Assembly (NCBI GenBank): GCA_024226555.1
Contig: JAAELO010000762.1
Coordinates: forward strand, 1 to 64,000
Source: Desulfobacterales bacterium
GTDB lineage: Bacteria > Desulfobacterota > Desulfobacteria > Desulfobacterales > JAAELO01
Length of the DNA stretch: 64,000 bases
Direction: 5' to 3'
Shown: one piece after another, positions 27,937-36,233 of the stretch
Layout: every line of letters starts with the position of its first letter
Position numbering within the stretch: the first letter of the stretch is position 1
The notes under the pieces: generated by a model
Databases searched by the model: none
Seen by the model: the letters and a program-made list of their open reading frames with translations, nothing else
Told to the model about the DNA's origin: nothing
Translations under genes and position numbers: made by a program

Positions 27937-28362
27937 TTATTCCTGTCCTTTACCCACAACAAACTTATGTGTGAAATATTTTGTTCTGATTTCAGAAGAT
28001 TCCTCAATCCATTTCTCTATTCCATATTTTTGAATTCTACAGAGATTATATACCTTCATATTATGAGGGTACATGGAAGCTCCTTCAGAAAGAGGCGCTA
28101 AAAGCTTACATGGAAAATCGGAACATTCACTACAAAGATCATGTCCTTTCTCTTTAACACAAGAAAGGGTCTCACAACCATTTGGTATATGATAATGCTT
28201 ACCATCCTGTGCTCTGCAACCTTTACAGGAAATATCATCTTTTGGAACACCCATTTTACTGTGAATCATCTCCTGTAATTTGTCAGTAAGATTTTCTTCA
28301 TAAAGTTCACAATTAAAACAATCGAGGCCACAGGGCGCTGTTAAGACTACTTTCTTTTCCAA
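27937..28362 (-). CDS. DUF3795 cysteine-rich protein
   Basis: The 141-residue protein has the DUF3795 cysteine pattern: APCGLDCFNCELY at the start, CKGCRAQDG in the middle, and CETLSCVKEKGHDLCSECSDFPC. It is probably a metal- or iron-sulfur-binding cytosolic protein; its function is unknown. The start is TTG with a strong GAGGAG site eight bases upstream; no ATG is better placed. It follows cvfB by 21 bases and may be in the same transcript. Confidence 0.8.
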   Translation of the reverse strand: MEKKVVLTAPCGLDCFNCELYEENLTDKLQEMIHSKMGVPKDDISCKGCRAQDGKHYHIPNGCETLSCVKEKGHDLCSECSDFPCKLLAPLSEGASMYPHNMKVYNLCRIQKYGIEKWIEESSEIRTKYFTHKFVVGKGQE

Positions 28363-28383
28363 TTCTATTCTCCTCGATCATCT

Positions 28384-29211
28384 CTACTTCAGTTTTATTC
28401 CATCCTTGTTTAGCTCTATTAATCCGCTTTTAAACAGACTTCCTATTGCTTTTTTGAACTCTTTTTTACTCATGGAAAACACCTTCTTTATATCATCCGG
28501 GGAACTTTTGTCATGATATGGAAGAGATCCTCCAGCTTCTTTTAATTTGGCAAAAACAGATTCGCCAGATCCTTCAACAGAGTTATAACCTGGTGTTTTT
28601 AGAGTCAGGTCTATTTTGCCATCCTCACGAAGACGCATGATATAACCAGTAACCCTTTCACCAACACTTAGTTTCTTATAAGTCTCATTTTTATATAGCA
28701 TTCCAAAGTATCTGTTATCAATAACAGCCATAATACCAATGTTGGTTTCAGAGTGGATCAGAAGTTCAACTTTCTGCAATTCAGTGAGCTCTTTCAGGTC
28801 TTTTTCGCTATTTGCAGATATTTTGGTTGTCCCGTAAACCCTGTCTGTAATTTCATCCAGGCATATTTTAACAATATATTTTGATCCTATAATCAGTTTA
28901 TCCTGCTGTTCACTTTTTGGAACCAACAGATCCTTTTCAAGTCCCCAGTCCATAAATGTTCCAAATGGCGCCACATCTTTAGCTTCAATATAAACAAAAT
29001 CCCCTACAACACCACTTGGTTTTATAGTTGTTGCAATGGGTCTATCCTCTGAGTCTGTATAGACAAAAACATTTATAGAGTCCCCAACATTAAGATCCTC
29101 GGGGACATATTTTTGTGGTAATAATATTCTTTCCTCTTCAGAATGGAGGTATACTCCAAATTCAACAACACTATCTACGATAAGCTCATTATAACTTCCA
29201 ATTTTAAGCAT
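28384..29211 (-). CDS. cvfB: CvfB/YitL-like S1 RNA-binding protein
   Basis: A 275-residue protein with tandem S1-type domains and a C-terminal winged helix. VEFGVYLHSEEERILLPQKY opens the first unit, DVAPFGTFMDWGLEKDLLVP the second, and KKEFKKAIGSLFKSGLIEL is the winged helix, matching CvfB. The protein binds RNA and regulates virulence or stress genes in some species. AGGGAAAAG precedes the ATG. It is divergent from the EAL gene. Confidence 0.88.
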   Translation of the reverse strand: MLKIGSYNELIVDSVVEFGVYLHSEEERILLPQKYVPEDLNVGDSINVFVYTDSEDRPIATTIKPSGVVGDFVYIEAKDVAPFGTFMDWGLEKDLLVPKSEQQDKLIIGSKYIVKICLDEITDRVYGTTKISANSEKDLKELTELQKVELLIHSETNIGIMAVIDNRYFGMLYKNETYKKLSVGERVTGYIMRLREDGKIDLTLKTPGYNSVEGSGESVFAKLKEAGGSLPYHDKSSPDDIKKVFSMSKKEFKKAIGSLFKSGLIELNKDGIKLK

Positions 29212-29334
29212 TCTTTTCCCTGTATTAATTAGTATTAAAGCTCATTTTTTGAGCTTTTTATTGTAAAGTAACAACAATATCAGTATTATTTACTTTTTGA
29301 AAGATTAATACCGATACCTTCAAATAATTAAAAT

Positions 29335-29400
29335 TTCATTGAAATAGATGGTCGTTTATAGAGATTTTTCATTTAATAAACGACCATCTATTTCAGTGAA
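29335..29400 (+). promoter_or_regulatory. Long perfect hairpin upstream of the globin-EAL gene
   Basis: GAAATAGATGGTCGTTTAT (29341-29359) is matched exactly by its reverse complement at 29376-29394, and the pairing extends six bases outward with one G-T pair, giving about 25 bp around a 16-nt loop. It lies in the 5' region of the EAL gene, 80 bases before the chosen start. It could be a small mobile palindrome, an operator, or an RNA control element. Confidence 0.6.
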
Positions 29401-29476
29401 AGGACAATTATTAACAATTTTTCTTACCAAAAAATTTAAGATTCAAAAGGTTTTTACTCTTAATCAGGAATATATA

Positions 29477-30688
29477 ATGAATAATTGTAAGTCACAAAGT
29501 GCAGCTTTTGCAAATACAATAAAACGAAACTATCAGTTTACCGAAGAGGATGCTCGTAAACTAAAAGAGATGTTATCTCTGATGGAAAAATACAGAGATG
29601 ATTTTGTTAAAAAATTTTACGATTTTATATTTAATTTTGAACATGCATCAGCCTTCCTGGAAACAAAGGAAATTATTGAACTACACAATGAAAAAATGAA
29701 AGAGTGGTTCAATAATCTGTTTTCAGGTAACTACGACCCCAACTATTTTGAAAGTTTAAAGCAGATAAGTGAAGCCCATTCACGTATCAGCCTTCCAACG
29801 CATTATACTAATGCCAGTTTTAATTTTGTACGTCGATATTTTTTACAAATACTGGTTACAAACAATCATATGGAATATCTGGATGTTGTGGAGAAAATTG
29901 TTGATATTAACCTCGATGTTTTAACAAGTTCCTATCTGCTTGAGGACACCAAACGTATTATTCAAACAATTAAATCAATCAAAAGAGCACTGGATTCAAA
30001 ATCCGTTGTTCCTTTCTATCAACCAATTGTTGATAACAAAATGAATCATATAGTAAAATTTGAATGCCTGGTAAGGATTATAGAAGATGATGGGAGTTTT
30101 TTGTATCCTATGGATTTCCTTCCCATCTCCAAACAGGTTAAACTGTATGATGATATAACAAAAGAGGTTATCCGAAAATCGTTTAAGGATTTTGAAAAAC
30201 TTAGAATGCCATTCTCTATCAACCTTTCAATTAATGATATTGAAAATGAAAAAACCAAGACTTTTATCTATGAGAAATTAAAAAAATACCAAAGTATAGG
30301 AAGCAAACTTACTTTTGAAATCCTTGAATCGGAACAGATAAAAAATTATGCTCAAATTCTGGAGTTTATTCAAAGTGTTAAAAAATATGGGGTTAAGATT
30401 GCAATTGATGACTTTGGAAGTGGGTTTTCAAACTTTGACCATATAACAAAAATGGGAGTTGATTATCTAAAAATAGATGGTTCTCTCATTCGTGACCTAC
30501 CTGAAAATAAAGAGAAACAAGTAACGGTTGAAACTATTGTTGATCTTGCTGCAAAGTTAGGTATCGAAACCATTGCTGAGTTTGTAAATGGTAAAGATGT
30601 TTATGAGATAATAAAGGCAAAAGGAGTAGACTACTCGCAAGGTTTCTTTTTTGGTAAACCGGAACCGATAAACTTTTATTTGGAATAA
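29477..30688 (+). CDS. Globin-coupled c-di-GMP phosphodiesterase (protoglobin-EAL)
   Basis: The 404-residue protein has an N-terminal globin-sensor domain of about 170 residues (FVKKFYDFIFNF, then SEAHSRISLPTHY with the candidate haem-binding His) and a C-terminal EAL domain. The EAL catalytic set is present: FECLVRI replacing EALLR, SINLS, FEILES, DDFGSGFS, LKIDG, AEFV and QGFFFGKP. It therefore probably hydrolyses c-di-GMP in response to O2, NO or CO. The ATG at 29477 begins the globin domain after an AGGA site; the longer frame includes the upstream hairpin and is unlikely. The GH114 gene begins three bases after its stop. Confidence 0.83.
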   Translation: MNNCKSQSAAFANTIKRNYQFTEEDARKLKEMLSLMEKYRDDFVKKFYDFIFNFEHASAFLETKEIIELHNEKMKEWFNNLFSGNYDPNYFESLKQISEAHSRISLPTHYTNASFNFVRRYFLQILVTNNHMEYLDVVEKIVDINLDVLTSSYLLEDTKRIIQTIKSIKRALDSKSVVPFYQPIVDNKMNHIVKFECLVRIIEDDGSFLYPMDFLPISKQVKLYDDITKEVIRKSFKDFEKLRMPFSINLSINDIENEKTKTFIYEKLKKYQSIGSKLTFEILESEQIKNYAQILEFIQSVKKYGVKIAIDDFGSGFSNFDHITKMGVDYLKIDGSLIRDLPENKEKQVTVETIVDLAAKLGIETIAEFVNGKDVYEIIKAKGVDYSQGFFFGKPEPINFYLE

Positions 30689-30691
30689 TCT

Positions 30692-31708
30692 ATGTTCGTT
30701 AATAAGAAAAAGTTAGTTCTTCTTTCAATTACAGTTTGTCTTTTAATATCTAATTCTGCATTAGGGAAGACTTTAAGCAGAAAAACACGTCTTAAAAAAA
30801 CTATGTCATGGATGTATCAAATCCAGGGCCTTGAAACAAAATCCCAGATTAATGCACTTGCTAAAACTCCATACCCTCTTCTTGTTGTGGAACCAAATTT
30901 TAATCACAGAGATATGACCGATTTTGACTGCAAAAGTATGACTAAAAAATTAAGGGTTATGCCAAATGGCAAAAATCGCCTGATCCTTGCTTATATTGAC
31001 GTTGGTCAGGCTGAGGGCTGGAGAACTTACTGGAAAAAGAGTTGGGTCGCCCCAACAGTAAAAAAGAAGGGAACCCCCGAATTTCTGGTTACCGTAGATC
31101 CCGATGGTTGGGAAAACTGCTATCCTGTAGCATATTGGAAAAAGGGGTGGAAAAAAATCTGGGTGGGTAAAAACGGTCTGATAGAACAACTTGCCAAAAT
31201 GTGTTTCGATGGAGTTTACATTGATTGGGTAGAAGCCTATGATGATGACTTAATCAGAGTTGCTGCTAAAAAAGATAGAATCAATCCTGAAATTGAGATG
31301 ATCAAATTTGTTGAAGAGATAGGAAAAGCTGGAAAAAGGGTAATAAAAGATTTTCTTGTGGTTCCTCAAAATGCTCCATTTTTAATCGATACAGCTCCCA
31401 AAAGATACGCCGCTGCTATCGATGCCTTAGCCGTCGAAGACACCTGGTTCCACGGCGAAGCGGATGCTAAATGGGATAGCCCAAAAGCCGGGGATTTAAG
31501 AACAAGGCATGATGGAATATGGGCTACAAAAGGAAGGCTTAATCAATACAAAAAATACTTACGCCTTGGGCTCCCTGTTTTTTCTGTGGATTACTGCGTT
31601 AAAAAGAGTAATGTAAAAATGGTGTATAAGGAAGCCCTAAAAGCTGGTTTAAGGCCCCTTGTTTCCAGAGTGGATCTATCGAGAATTACTGAAACACCTC
31701 CTGAATAA
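30692..31708 (+). CDS. Secreted GH114-like glycosidase (endo-alpha-1,4-polygalactosaminidase/TM1410 type)
   Basis: A 338-residue protein with a signal peptide (KKLVLLSITVCLLISNSALG) and a TIM barrel of the GH114/TM1410 type: MSWMYQIQG, LAYIDVGQAEGWRTYW, and FDGVYIDWVEAYDDD with the likely catalytic Asp/Glu residues. Relatives cleave alpha-1,4-linked galactosamine polymers, and the PelA hydrolase domain is a distant cousin. Only three bases separate it from the c-di-GMP phosphodiesterase gene, so both are co-expressed. Together they would promote biofilm release, by lowering c-di-GMP and cutting matrix sugar. Confidence 0.82.
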   Translation: MFVNKKKLVLLSITVCLLISNSALGKTLSRKTRLKKTMSWMYQIQGLETKSQINALAKTPYPLLVVEPNFNHRDMTDFDCKSMTKKLRVMPNGKNRLILAYIDVGQAEGWRTYWKKSWVAPTVKKKGTPEFLVTVDPDGWENCYPVAYWKKGWKKIWVGKNGLIEQLAKMCFDGVYIDWVEAYDDDLIRVAAKKDRINPEIEMIKFVEEIGKAGKRVIKDFLVVPQNAPFLIDTAPKRYAAAIDALAVEDTWFHGEADAKWDSPKAGDLRTRHDGIWATKGRLNQYKKYLRLGLPVFSVDYCVKKSNVKMVYKEALKAGLRPLVSRVDLSRITETPPE

Positions 31709-31856
31709 GAATTCTTTTTTGTATTTTCTAATAATCTATATCGACGATTATTAGGTTATAAGATTAATATACAACATCTTTTTATGACCAATTTGATCTG
31801 TATTATCGAACGTATTTTTCATTTAATAAAATATATCCCATGTGTTATTAGAAACT

Positions 31857-32576
31857 ATGAATAAAAAAATACTAAATTATATTCCCTGGCAAGAGTTAAC
31901 AAAAGGAAAACTGATTAAGCGGTATAAACGCTTTTTGACAGATGTTGAACTTGAAGACGGATCAATAGTTACAGCACATTGCCCGAATACCGGATCTATG
32001 AAGACATGTGGGGAGCCTGGTAGCCCTGTTTATATATCATACCATGACAATCCAAAGAGAAAACTGAAATACACCTGGGAACTGATTCAAATGCCCACCT
32101 CCCTAATTGGTGTAAATACAAACATTCCCAATAAACTTGTGAAAGTTTCCATAGAAACTGGTCTTGTTGAAGAGCTTAAAGGTTATGACAATACCAAAGC
32201 AGAGGTAAAAACGAGCGAACACTCAAGATTGGACATCATGCTTTCAAAAGAGACCGGTGAAAAATGCTATGTTGAAGTTAAAAACTGTACACAGGTTATT
32301 GATAGAGTCGCCTCTTTTCCAGACGCAGTTACCACAAGAGGTTTAAAACACCTTGTGGAGCTCCAAAGATTAGTAAAAGAGGGAACCAGAGGCGTAATGT
32401 TCTATCTGATTCAGAGAATGGATGCTGATAGCTTTGAGCCTGCGGATTCAATAGATCCTGCTTATGGCAAAGAGCTTAGAAAAGCAGTTAAGAATGGCGT
32501 TGAAATTGTTTGTTATGATGTTGATATAAACATGAAGAGGATTAAGCTAAATAAGGCTATTCCTATCAAATTATAA
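31857..32576 (+). CDS. sfsA: SfsA family protein
   Basis: The 239-residue protein shows SfsA features: KRYKRFLTDVELEDGSIVTA, HCPNTGSMKTCGEPG, and the PD-(D/E)XK-like nuclease core SRLDIMLSK with YVEVKNCT. It ends with the family's EIVCYDVDINM. SfsA was named for sugar fermentation stimulation in E. coli; a nucleic-acid-binding or nuclease role is suggested by the fold. ATG 31857 gives the usual N-terminus, though no clear ribosome binding site is visible. A TAATAATC inverted repeat lies upstream near 31730-31755. Confidence 0.9.
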   Translation: MNKKILNYIPWQELTKGKLIKRYKRFLTDVELEDGSIVTAHCPNTGSMKTCGEPGSPVYISYHDNPKRKLKYTWELIQMPTSLIGVNTNIPNKLVKVSIETGLVEELKGYDNTKAEVKTSEHSRLDIMLSKETGEKCYVEVKNCTQVIDRVASFPDAVTTRGLKHLVELQRLVKEGTRGVMFYLIQRMDADSFEPADSIDPAYGKELRKAVKNGVEIVCYDVDINMKRIKLNKAIPIKL

Positions 32577-32738
32577 TAAACTGGGCAGAAACCTCCCTTT
32601 TTATTAGTGTAAATCCAAACCCTATAGAGATATCCAATCCACTGGAATCTATATATCTATATTAAAAATTGGTGTTCTATCAATTTTTAGACTATTCACC
32701 TTAGCTCAATCACAAACAATTTAAGAAAGAGCTCTGAA

Positions 32739-33578
32739 ATGTCTGATATCAGAAAGATTAAAATACCATACCACCCGTGTATGGATGAAGGTGCGCATTC
32801 CAAAATTGCAAGGCTTCATCTTCCTGTTGCTAAGAAATGCAATATTAAGTGTGGTTATTGTGAAAGAAAAATTGACCATAACATTCAAAGACCCGGAACA
32901 TGCAGTTCTGTTATATCACCCAGTGAAGCGCTTTTTGAGGCAAAAGAGTTTATAAAAGAATGGGGAGATAGTTCAATTATTGGAATTGCAGGCCCCGGAG
33001 ACCCACTTTACAATGTTGAAACCTTTGAAACAATAAAGCTTCTAAATGAACATGTCCCAAATATCAGGATATGTCTTTGTACAAACGGGTTAAAACTTTA
33101 TGAATCCATAGGCTTTCTCGTTGAGGCCAAAGTTAAGCATGTAAGCATTACTATAAACGGTATCGATGCAGGTATCGTTAAAAAGATCCACCCCTTTATA
33201 CATTCAGATGGATTTAAGATTGTTGGAAAAAAAGCTGCAGAAATACTGATTACAAATCAGCTTAAAGCAATTGAATCAGCAGTTTCAAATGGTATCTTTA
33301 TAAAAATTAATTCAGTTGTAATACCAGGCTTAAATGATTTTCATCTTATGGATGTGGCAAAAAAAGTTTCTGAGATTGGAGCGGGAATAATGAATCCTAT
33401 GCCCCTTATTCCAGCAGGAAAATTCAGGGATATTAAGAGACCAACATCAAATTTTATGGATTCTATTTACAATGGATGTGGAAAATATATAGAAGTTTTT
33501 AAAAAATGCAGGCAGTGCAGAGCCGATGCGCGGGGAATTCCCGGAAAGGAGAATTGCAGATGGAAAAAAACAGCATAA
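32739..33578 (+). CDS. NifB-like radical SAM protein (no NifX domain)
   Basis: The 279-residue protein matches the radical SAM half of the nitrogenase cofactor enzyme NifB: YHPCMDEGAHSKIARLHLPV, then the SAM-cluster motif CNIKCGYC, RPGTCSS, AGPGDPLYN, and CRQCRADARG at the end. The ligand Cys that NifB has in KYDCxNESRPG is replaced by His (KIDHNIQRPG), so the auxiliary clusters are probably different. There are no nif genes here. It overlaps the next gene, a Tat-exported binding protein, by 19 bases. A metal-cofactor or thiolation function outside nitrogen fixation is likely but unknown. Confidence 0.8.
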   Translation: MSDIRKIKIPYHPCMDEGAHSKIARLHLPVAKKCNIKCGYCERKIDHNIQRPGTCSSVISPSEALFEAKEFIKEWGDSSIIGIAGPGDPLYNVETFETIKLLNEHVPNIRICLCTNGLKLYESIGFLVEAKVKHVSITINGIDAGIVKKIHPFIHSDGFKIVGKKAAEILITNQLKAIESAVSNGIFIKINSVVIPGLNDFHLMDVAKKVSEIGAGIMNPMPLIPAGKFRDIKRPTSNFMDSIYNGCGKYIEVFKKCRQCRADARGIPGKENCRWKKTA

Positions 33579-34411
33579 GCCGAAGAGGATTTATAAAAAC
33601 AGGCGGGCTTGCATTGGGCGCAACTCTGATTTCAGGTAAAGATGCTCTTGCTAAAAACTATGAAAATGAAGCTATGCAGGTTTGGTCCTGTGGTGGACTT
33701 GCCGAAGCTTTCATACCTGCCAATAAAAGATTTGAGGAGCGTACTGGTTCTTCAATAGCATACACAGGTGCTTTTGCCGGTGCTCTTGGAAAATCCCTTC
33801 TGGGAAGTGCAAAAACAGAGATTTTTGCACCAAGGGTTCTAAAATTAGCTCAGAAGCTAAAAAAAGAGGGAAAAATGCTTAGTTATAAACCTCTTTGCTT
33901 TACAAAGTATGTTGTGGCGACTCCAAAAGGAAATCCAAAGGGAATTAGTGGAATAGCTGATATGGGAAAGAATGGTGTAAAAACGGTTATTGCTCCTGAT
34001 GCCTCTCCACCTGGAGGAAAAGCTGCAATGATTATTCTTAAAAAAGCAGGGGTTGAAGAGGGCGCCATAAAAAATGCCGTAAAAGTAGGTGATTGTGTTC
34101 AAACGGCTGTTACAGATCTTGTAAATGGCAGGGGTGATGCGGCAGTTATTGAAAAGAGAATTACAGAACTTCCCCAGTTCAAAGGTAAACTTGACCAGTT
34201 CGATATACCTGAAAAATTTATTCCACCAGTTCCGGTACCTTTTACAATCGGTATTATGAAGTGGGCTAAAAACAAAGCTTTTGCAGAGACTTATGTAAAT
34301 TTTGTTCTTTCAGGTGAAGGTCAGAGGTGTTTTGAAAAGGCAGGATTTATTCCGGCTATATCAGATGAGGGACAAAGACTTATTAAGAAATATGGGGTTA
34401 CCAATGCATAG
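33560..34411 (+). CDS. Tat-exported ModA-like substrate-binding protein
   Basis: A 283-residue protein with a twin-arginine signal (SISRRGFIKTGGLALGATL), so it is exported folded, possibly with a cofactor. The mature part is a type-2 periplasmic binding protein of the molybdate/tungstate ModA kind: WSCGGLAEAFIPANKRFEER, APDASPPGGKAAMIILKKAG, and FVLSGEGQRCFEKAGF at the end. The ATG at 33560 has a GGAAAGGAG site. No ModB or ModC is present; instead a membrane ferredoxin gene follows, overlapping by eight bases. The Tat signal on an oxyanion-type binding protein is unusual. Confidence 0.8.
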   Translation: MEKNSISRRGFIKTGGLALGATLISGKDALAKNYENEAMQVWSCGGLAEAFIPANKRFEERTGSSIAYTGAFAGALGKSLLGSAKTEIFAPRVLKLAQKLKKEGKMLSYKPLCFTKYVVATPKGNPKGISGIADMGKNGVKTVIAPDASPPGGKAAMIILKKAGVEEGAIKNAVKVGDCVQTAVTDLVNGRGDAAVIEKRITELPQFKGKLDQFDIPEKFIPPVPVPFTIGIMKWAKNKAFAETYVNFVLSGEGQRCFEKAGFIPAISDEGQRLIKKYGVTNA

Positions 34412-35177
34412 TATCAAATCATTTTTTCAGAACTGGAAAAGAAGAGCTGTGCAACTAATATCTCTTTTCTTTATTGGTGAGTGGTCATTTTATGGAATTT
34501 TCAGATGCCCCTATGCTGTTCCCTATATTGGATGTGGGAACTGTCCGGTTGTTCAATGTCCGGGAAGAAGTCTATGGATGTGGTCATGGATCTTAATAGG
34601 AGTTTCAGCAATATTCATGGGAAGAGTATTTTGCGGATGGATTTGCCCCGGCGGATTAGTCTCTGAGATTTTAGGGATGTTCTCTCTTATGAGAAACAGG
34701 ATAAAAGGAACTCTTAGTATCTTCTTAAGCTACGGAAAATACATTGTTCTATTAACTTCATTGTATTTTTTCTTTATTTTAAACAATCCAAGATGGGCTA
34801 TTCCGATAAGAACAGGCGAATTTTTCAATTCAGTCGTGTTAACCTTTGAACATGCAGATCCAATCTGGATTTATAAAACAGCTACTATTTTAGTTCTTTT
34901 AGCAATAGGAATTGCTGTTCCACATCTCTGGTGCAGATTCCTTTGTCCAACCGGTGGTGCCTTAGAGATTTTCAATAAGATCTCAATCTTCAAATATTCC
35001 ATGAATGAAAATTGTAACAACTGTGATAAGTGCATTCAAAGTTGTGCTGCTGAAACCAGGCCTTCCGAAATTAACTGTACAAACTGCGGGGACTGCGTGG
35101 AAACATGCAAAACTTCAGCAATAGAAATAAGAGGTTTAAATGGAAGGGTTGAAAATAATATCCAATATGAAAGCTGA
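34404..35177 (+). CDS. NapH/NosR-type membrane 4Fe-4S protein
   Basis: A 257-residue membrane protein with four to five helices. It has the NapH/NosR/PceC-type motifs CPYAVPYIGCGNCPVVQCP and FCGWICPGG, then CRFLCPTGG, and ends with two cytoplasmic ferredoxin motifs, CNNCDKCIQSC and CTNCGDCVETC. Such proteins pass electrons across the membrane to or from periplasmic partners. The chosen ATG at 34404 overlaps the upstream stop; an in-frame ATG at 34392 is possible. It is the last gene of the NifB-like/Tat binding-protein operon. Confidence 0.83.
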   Translation: MHSIKSFFQNWKRRAVQLISLFFIGEWSFYGIFRCPYAVPYIGCGNCPVVQCPGRSLWMWSWILIGVSAIFMGRVFCGWICPGGLVSEILGMFSLMRNRIKGTLSIFLSYGKYIVLLTSLYFFFILNNPRWAIPIRTGEFFNSVVLTFEHADPIWIYKTATILVLLAIGIAVPHLWCRFLCPTGGALEIFNKISIFKYSMNENCNNCDKCIQSCAAETRPSEINCTNCGDCVETCKTSAIEIRGLNGRVENNIQYES

Positions 35178-35189
35178 TTAAAAGTGTTT

Positions 35190-35594
35190 CTAATTATTGA
35201 GTTGCTGGATACTTAACTTTACCACCGGGTTCTGGTATCCGGTAACTTCAAGTAATTTAAACCTGTAATTTTTCCACTCTTTGGATAATATACTCTCATA
35301 TGGTTTTGTAATTTCTAAAAGTGTTATTTTTTTTGATTCACCACCACTTTTTACCAGTAAATATACATTCACGCCACTTCCTTCCGGATATGAGTCTGAA
35401 TCAGGTTCAGGTTCAACCTCTTCAAAAATAACATCGGTAACTTTTAAGGTCAGTTTTTCAAAAACGGTGATATTTTCATTAATTTTTAATTCTATTGTCT
35501 TGTTCTTCATAAGATCTCCTTTATGAAATGTGCAATTAGCTATAGCTATTAGAATAAAAAATATTACGAATAATGTGAATGGGGTTTTAATCAC
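35190..35594 (-). CDS. Putative lipoprotein of unknown function
   Basis: A 134-residue protein with a lipoprotein signal (FTLFVIFFILIAIANC, lipobox AIANC). The mature part has an acidic low-complexity stretch (EEVEPEPDSDSYPEG) and beta-rich ends. The start is GTG. The only Shine-Dalgarno-like sequence, GAGG, is contributed by the end of the family A repeat directly upstream. The family is not recognised. It is convergent with the NapH-like gene. Confidence 0.55.
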   Translation of the reverse strand: MIKTPFTLFVIFFILIAIANCTFHKGDLMKNKTIELKINENITVFEKLTLKVTDVIFEEVEPEPDSDSYPEGSGVNVYLLVKSGGESKKITLLEITKPYESILSKEWKNYRFKLLEVTGYQNPVVKLSIQQLNN

Positions 35595-35597
35595 TTA

Positions 35598-35685
35598 AAG
35601 GAACCTCTAATAACAACCGTTTTTATAACAGTTATTTTTGAATATAACACAGTATCGCCAAAAGTTTTTTTATTAGAGATTCCTT
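35598..35685. repeat. Family A repeat, 88-bp copy (A6)
   Basis: Ends AGGAACCTCTAATAAC and TTATTAGAGATTCCTT, with interior TTTATAACAGTTATTTTTGA and CAGTATCGCCAAAAG. Its left end provides the GAGG in front of the GTG start of the lipoprotein gene. The following 550 bp to the ferredoxin gene hold only family D pieces (35902-36060) and a further A-like start near 36081 merging into a long imperfect palindrome (about 36120-36178). Confidence 0.75.
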
Positions 35686-35901
35686 AATGCTCCATAAGAA
35701 TCTCTTAATAATTCAGTATCATACCAATGTGGAATGAATTCTTAAAGATAAATTATTATGAGGTTCAAACTGATGTGGATTTAATTTTTGATATTAACAC
35801 AAAAAGCTACCGTTCTGCCTATCGGTTAAAAAAGGAGGTCAGTTGAATGACATGTTACCAAATAGACAGAACAGGTGCTTAAAATGTTTTTATTCTTTTA
35901 T

Positions 35902-36060
35902 ATGAGATTCCCAATCAAGCTGGGAATGACACGCTGTAATTAGAATTCCAGTTTAAAAATTTTTTTAACTTAAATCAAAACCCTGATGGATTCCTGATAC
36001 GCTCCAAAAAACAAGTTTCTTGTAGCGTTCTGGAATGACGACCGATCTTTTAATTATATA
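35902..36060. repeat. Family D repeat cluster
   Basis: GAGATTCCCAATCAAGCTGGGAATGACACG, then GATGGATTCCTGATACGC...GTAGCGTTCTGGAATGACGACCG. These are two GATTCC/GGAATGAC palindromic units of the widespread intergenic type. No coding potential is seen. Confidence 0.55.
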
Positions 36061-36233
36061 ATAATAAAAGATTACATATCCCTCTAATAAATTGATTTTT
36101 AGATGAAATACAAGGCGCAAAGTGAAATATAATTCGAAGGAATATGTAGTTAATATTTCGAGAATTATATTTTACTTTTAACTCTGTTGTTATGTTTTTT
36201 ATAACAACTTAAGTATTTCGCTTTAAAATTAAC

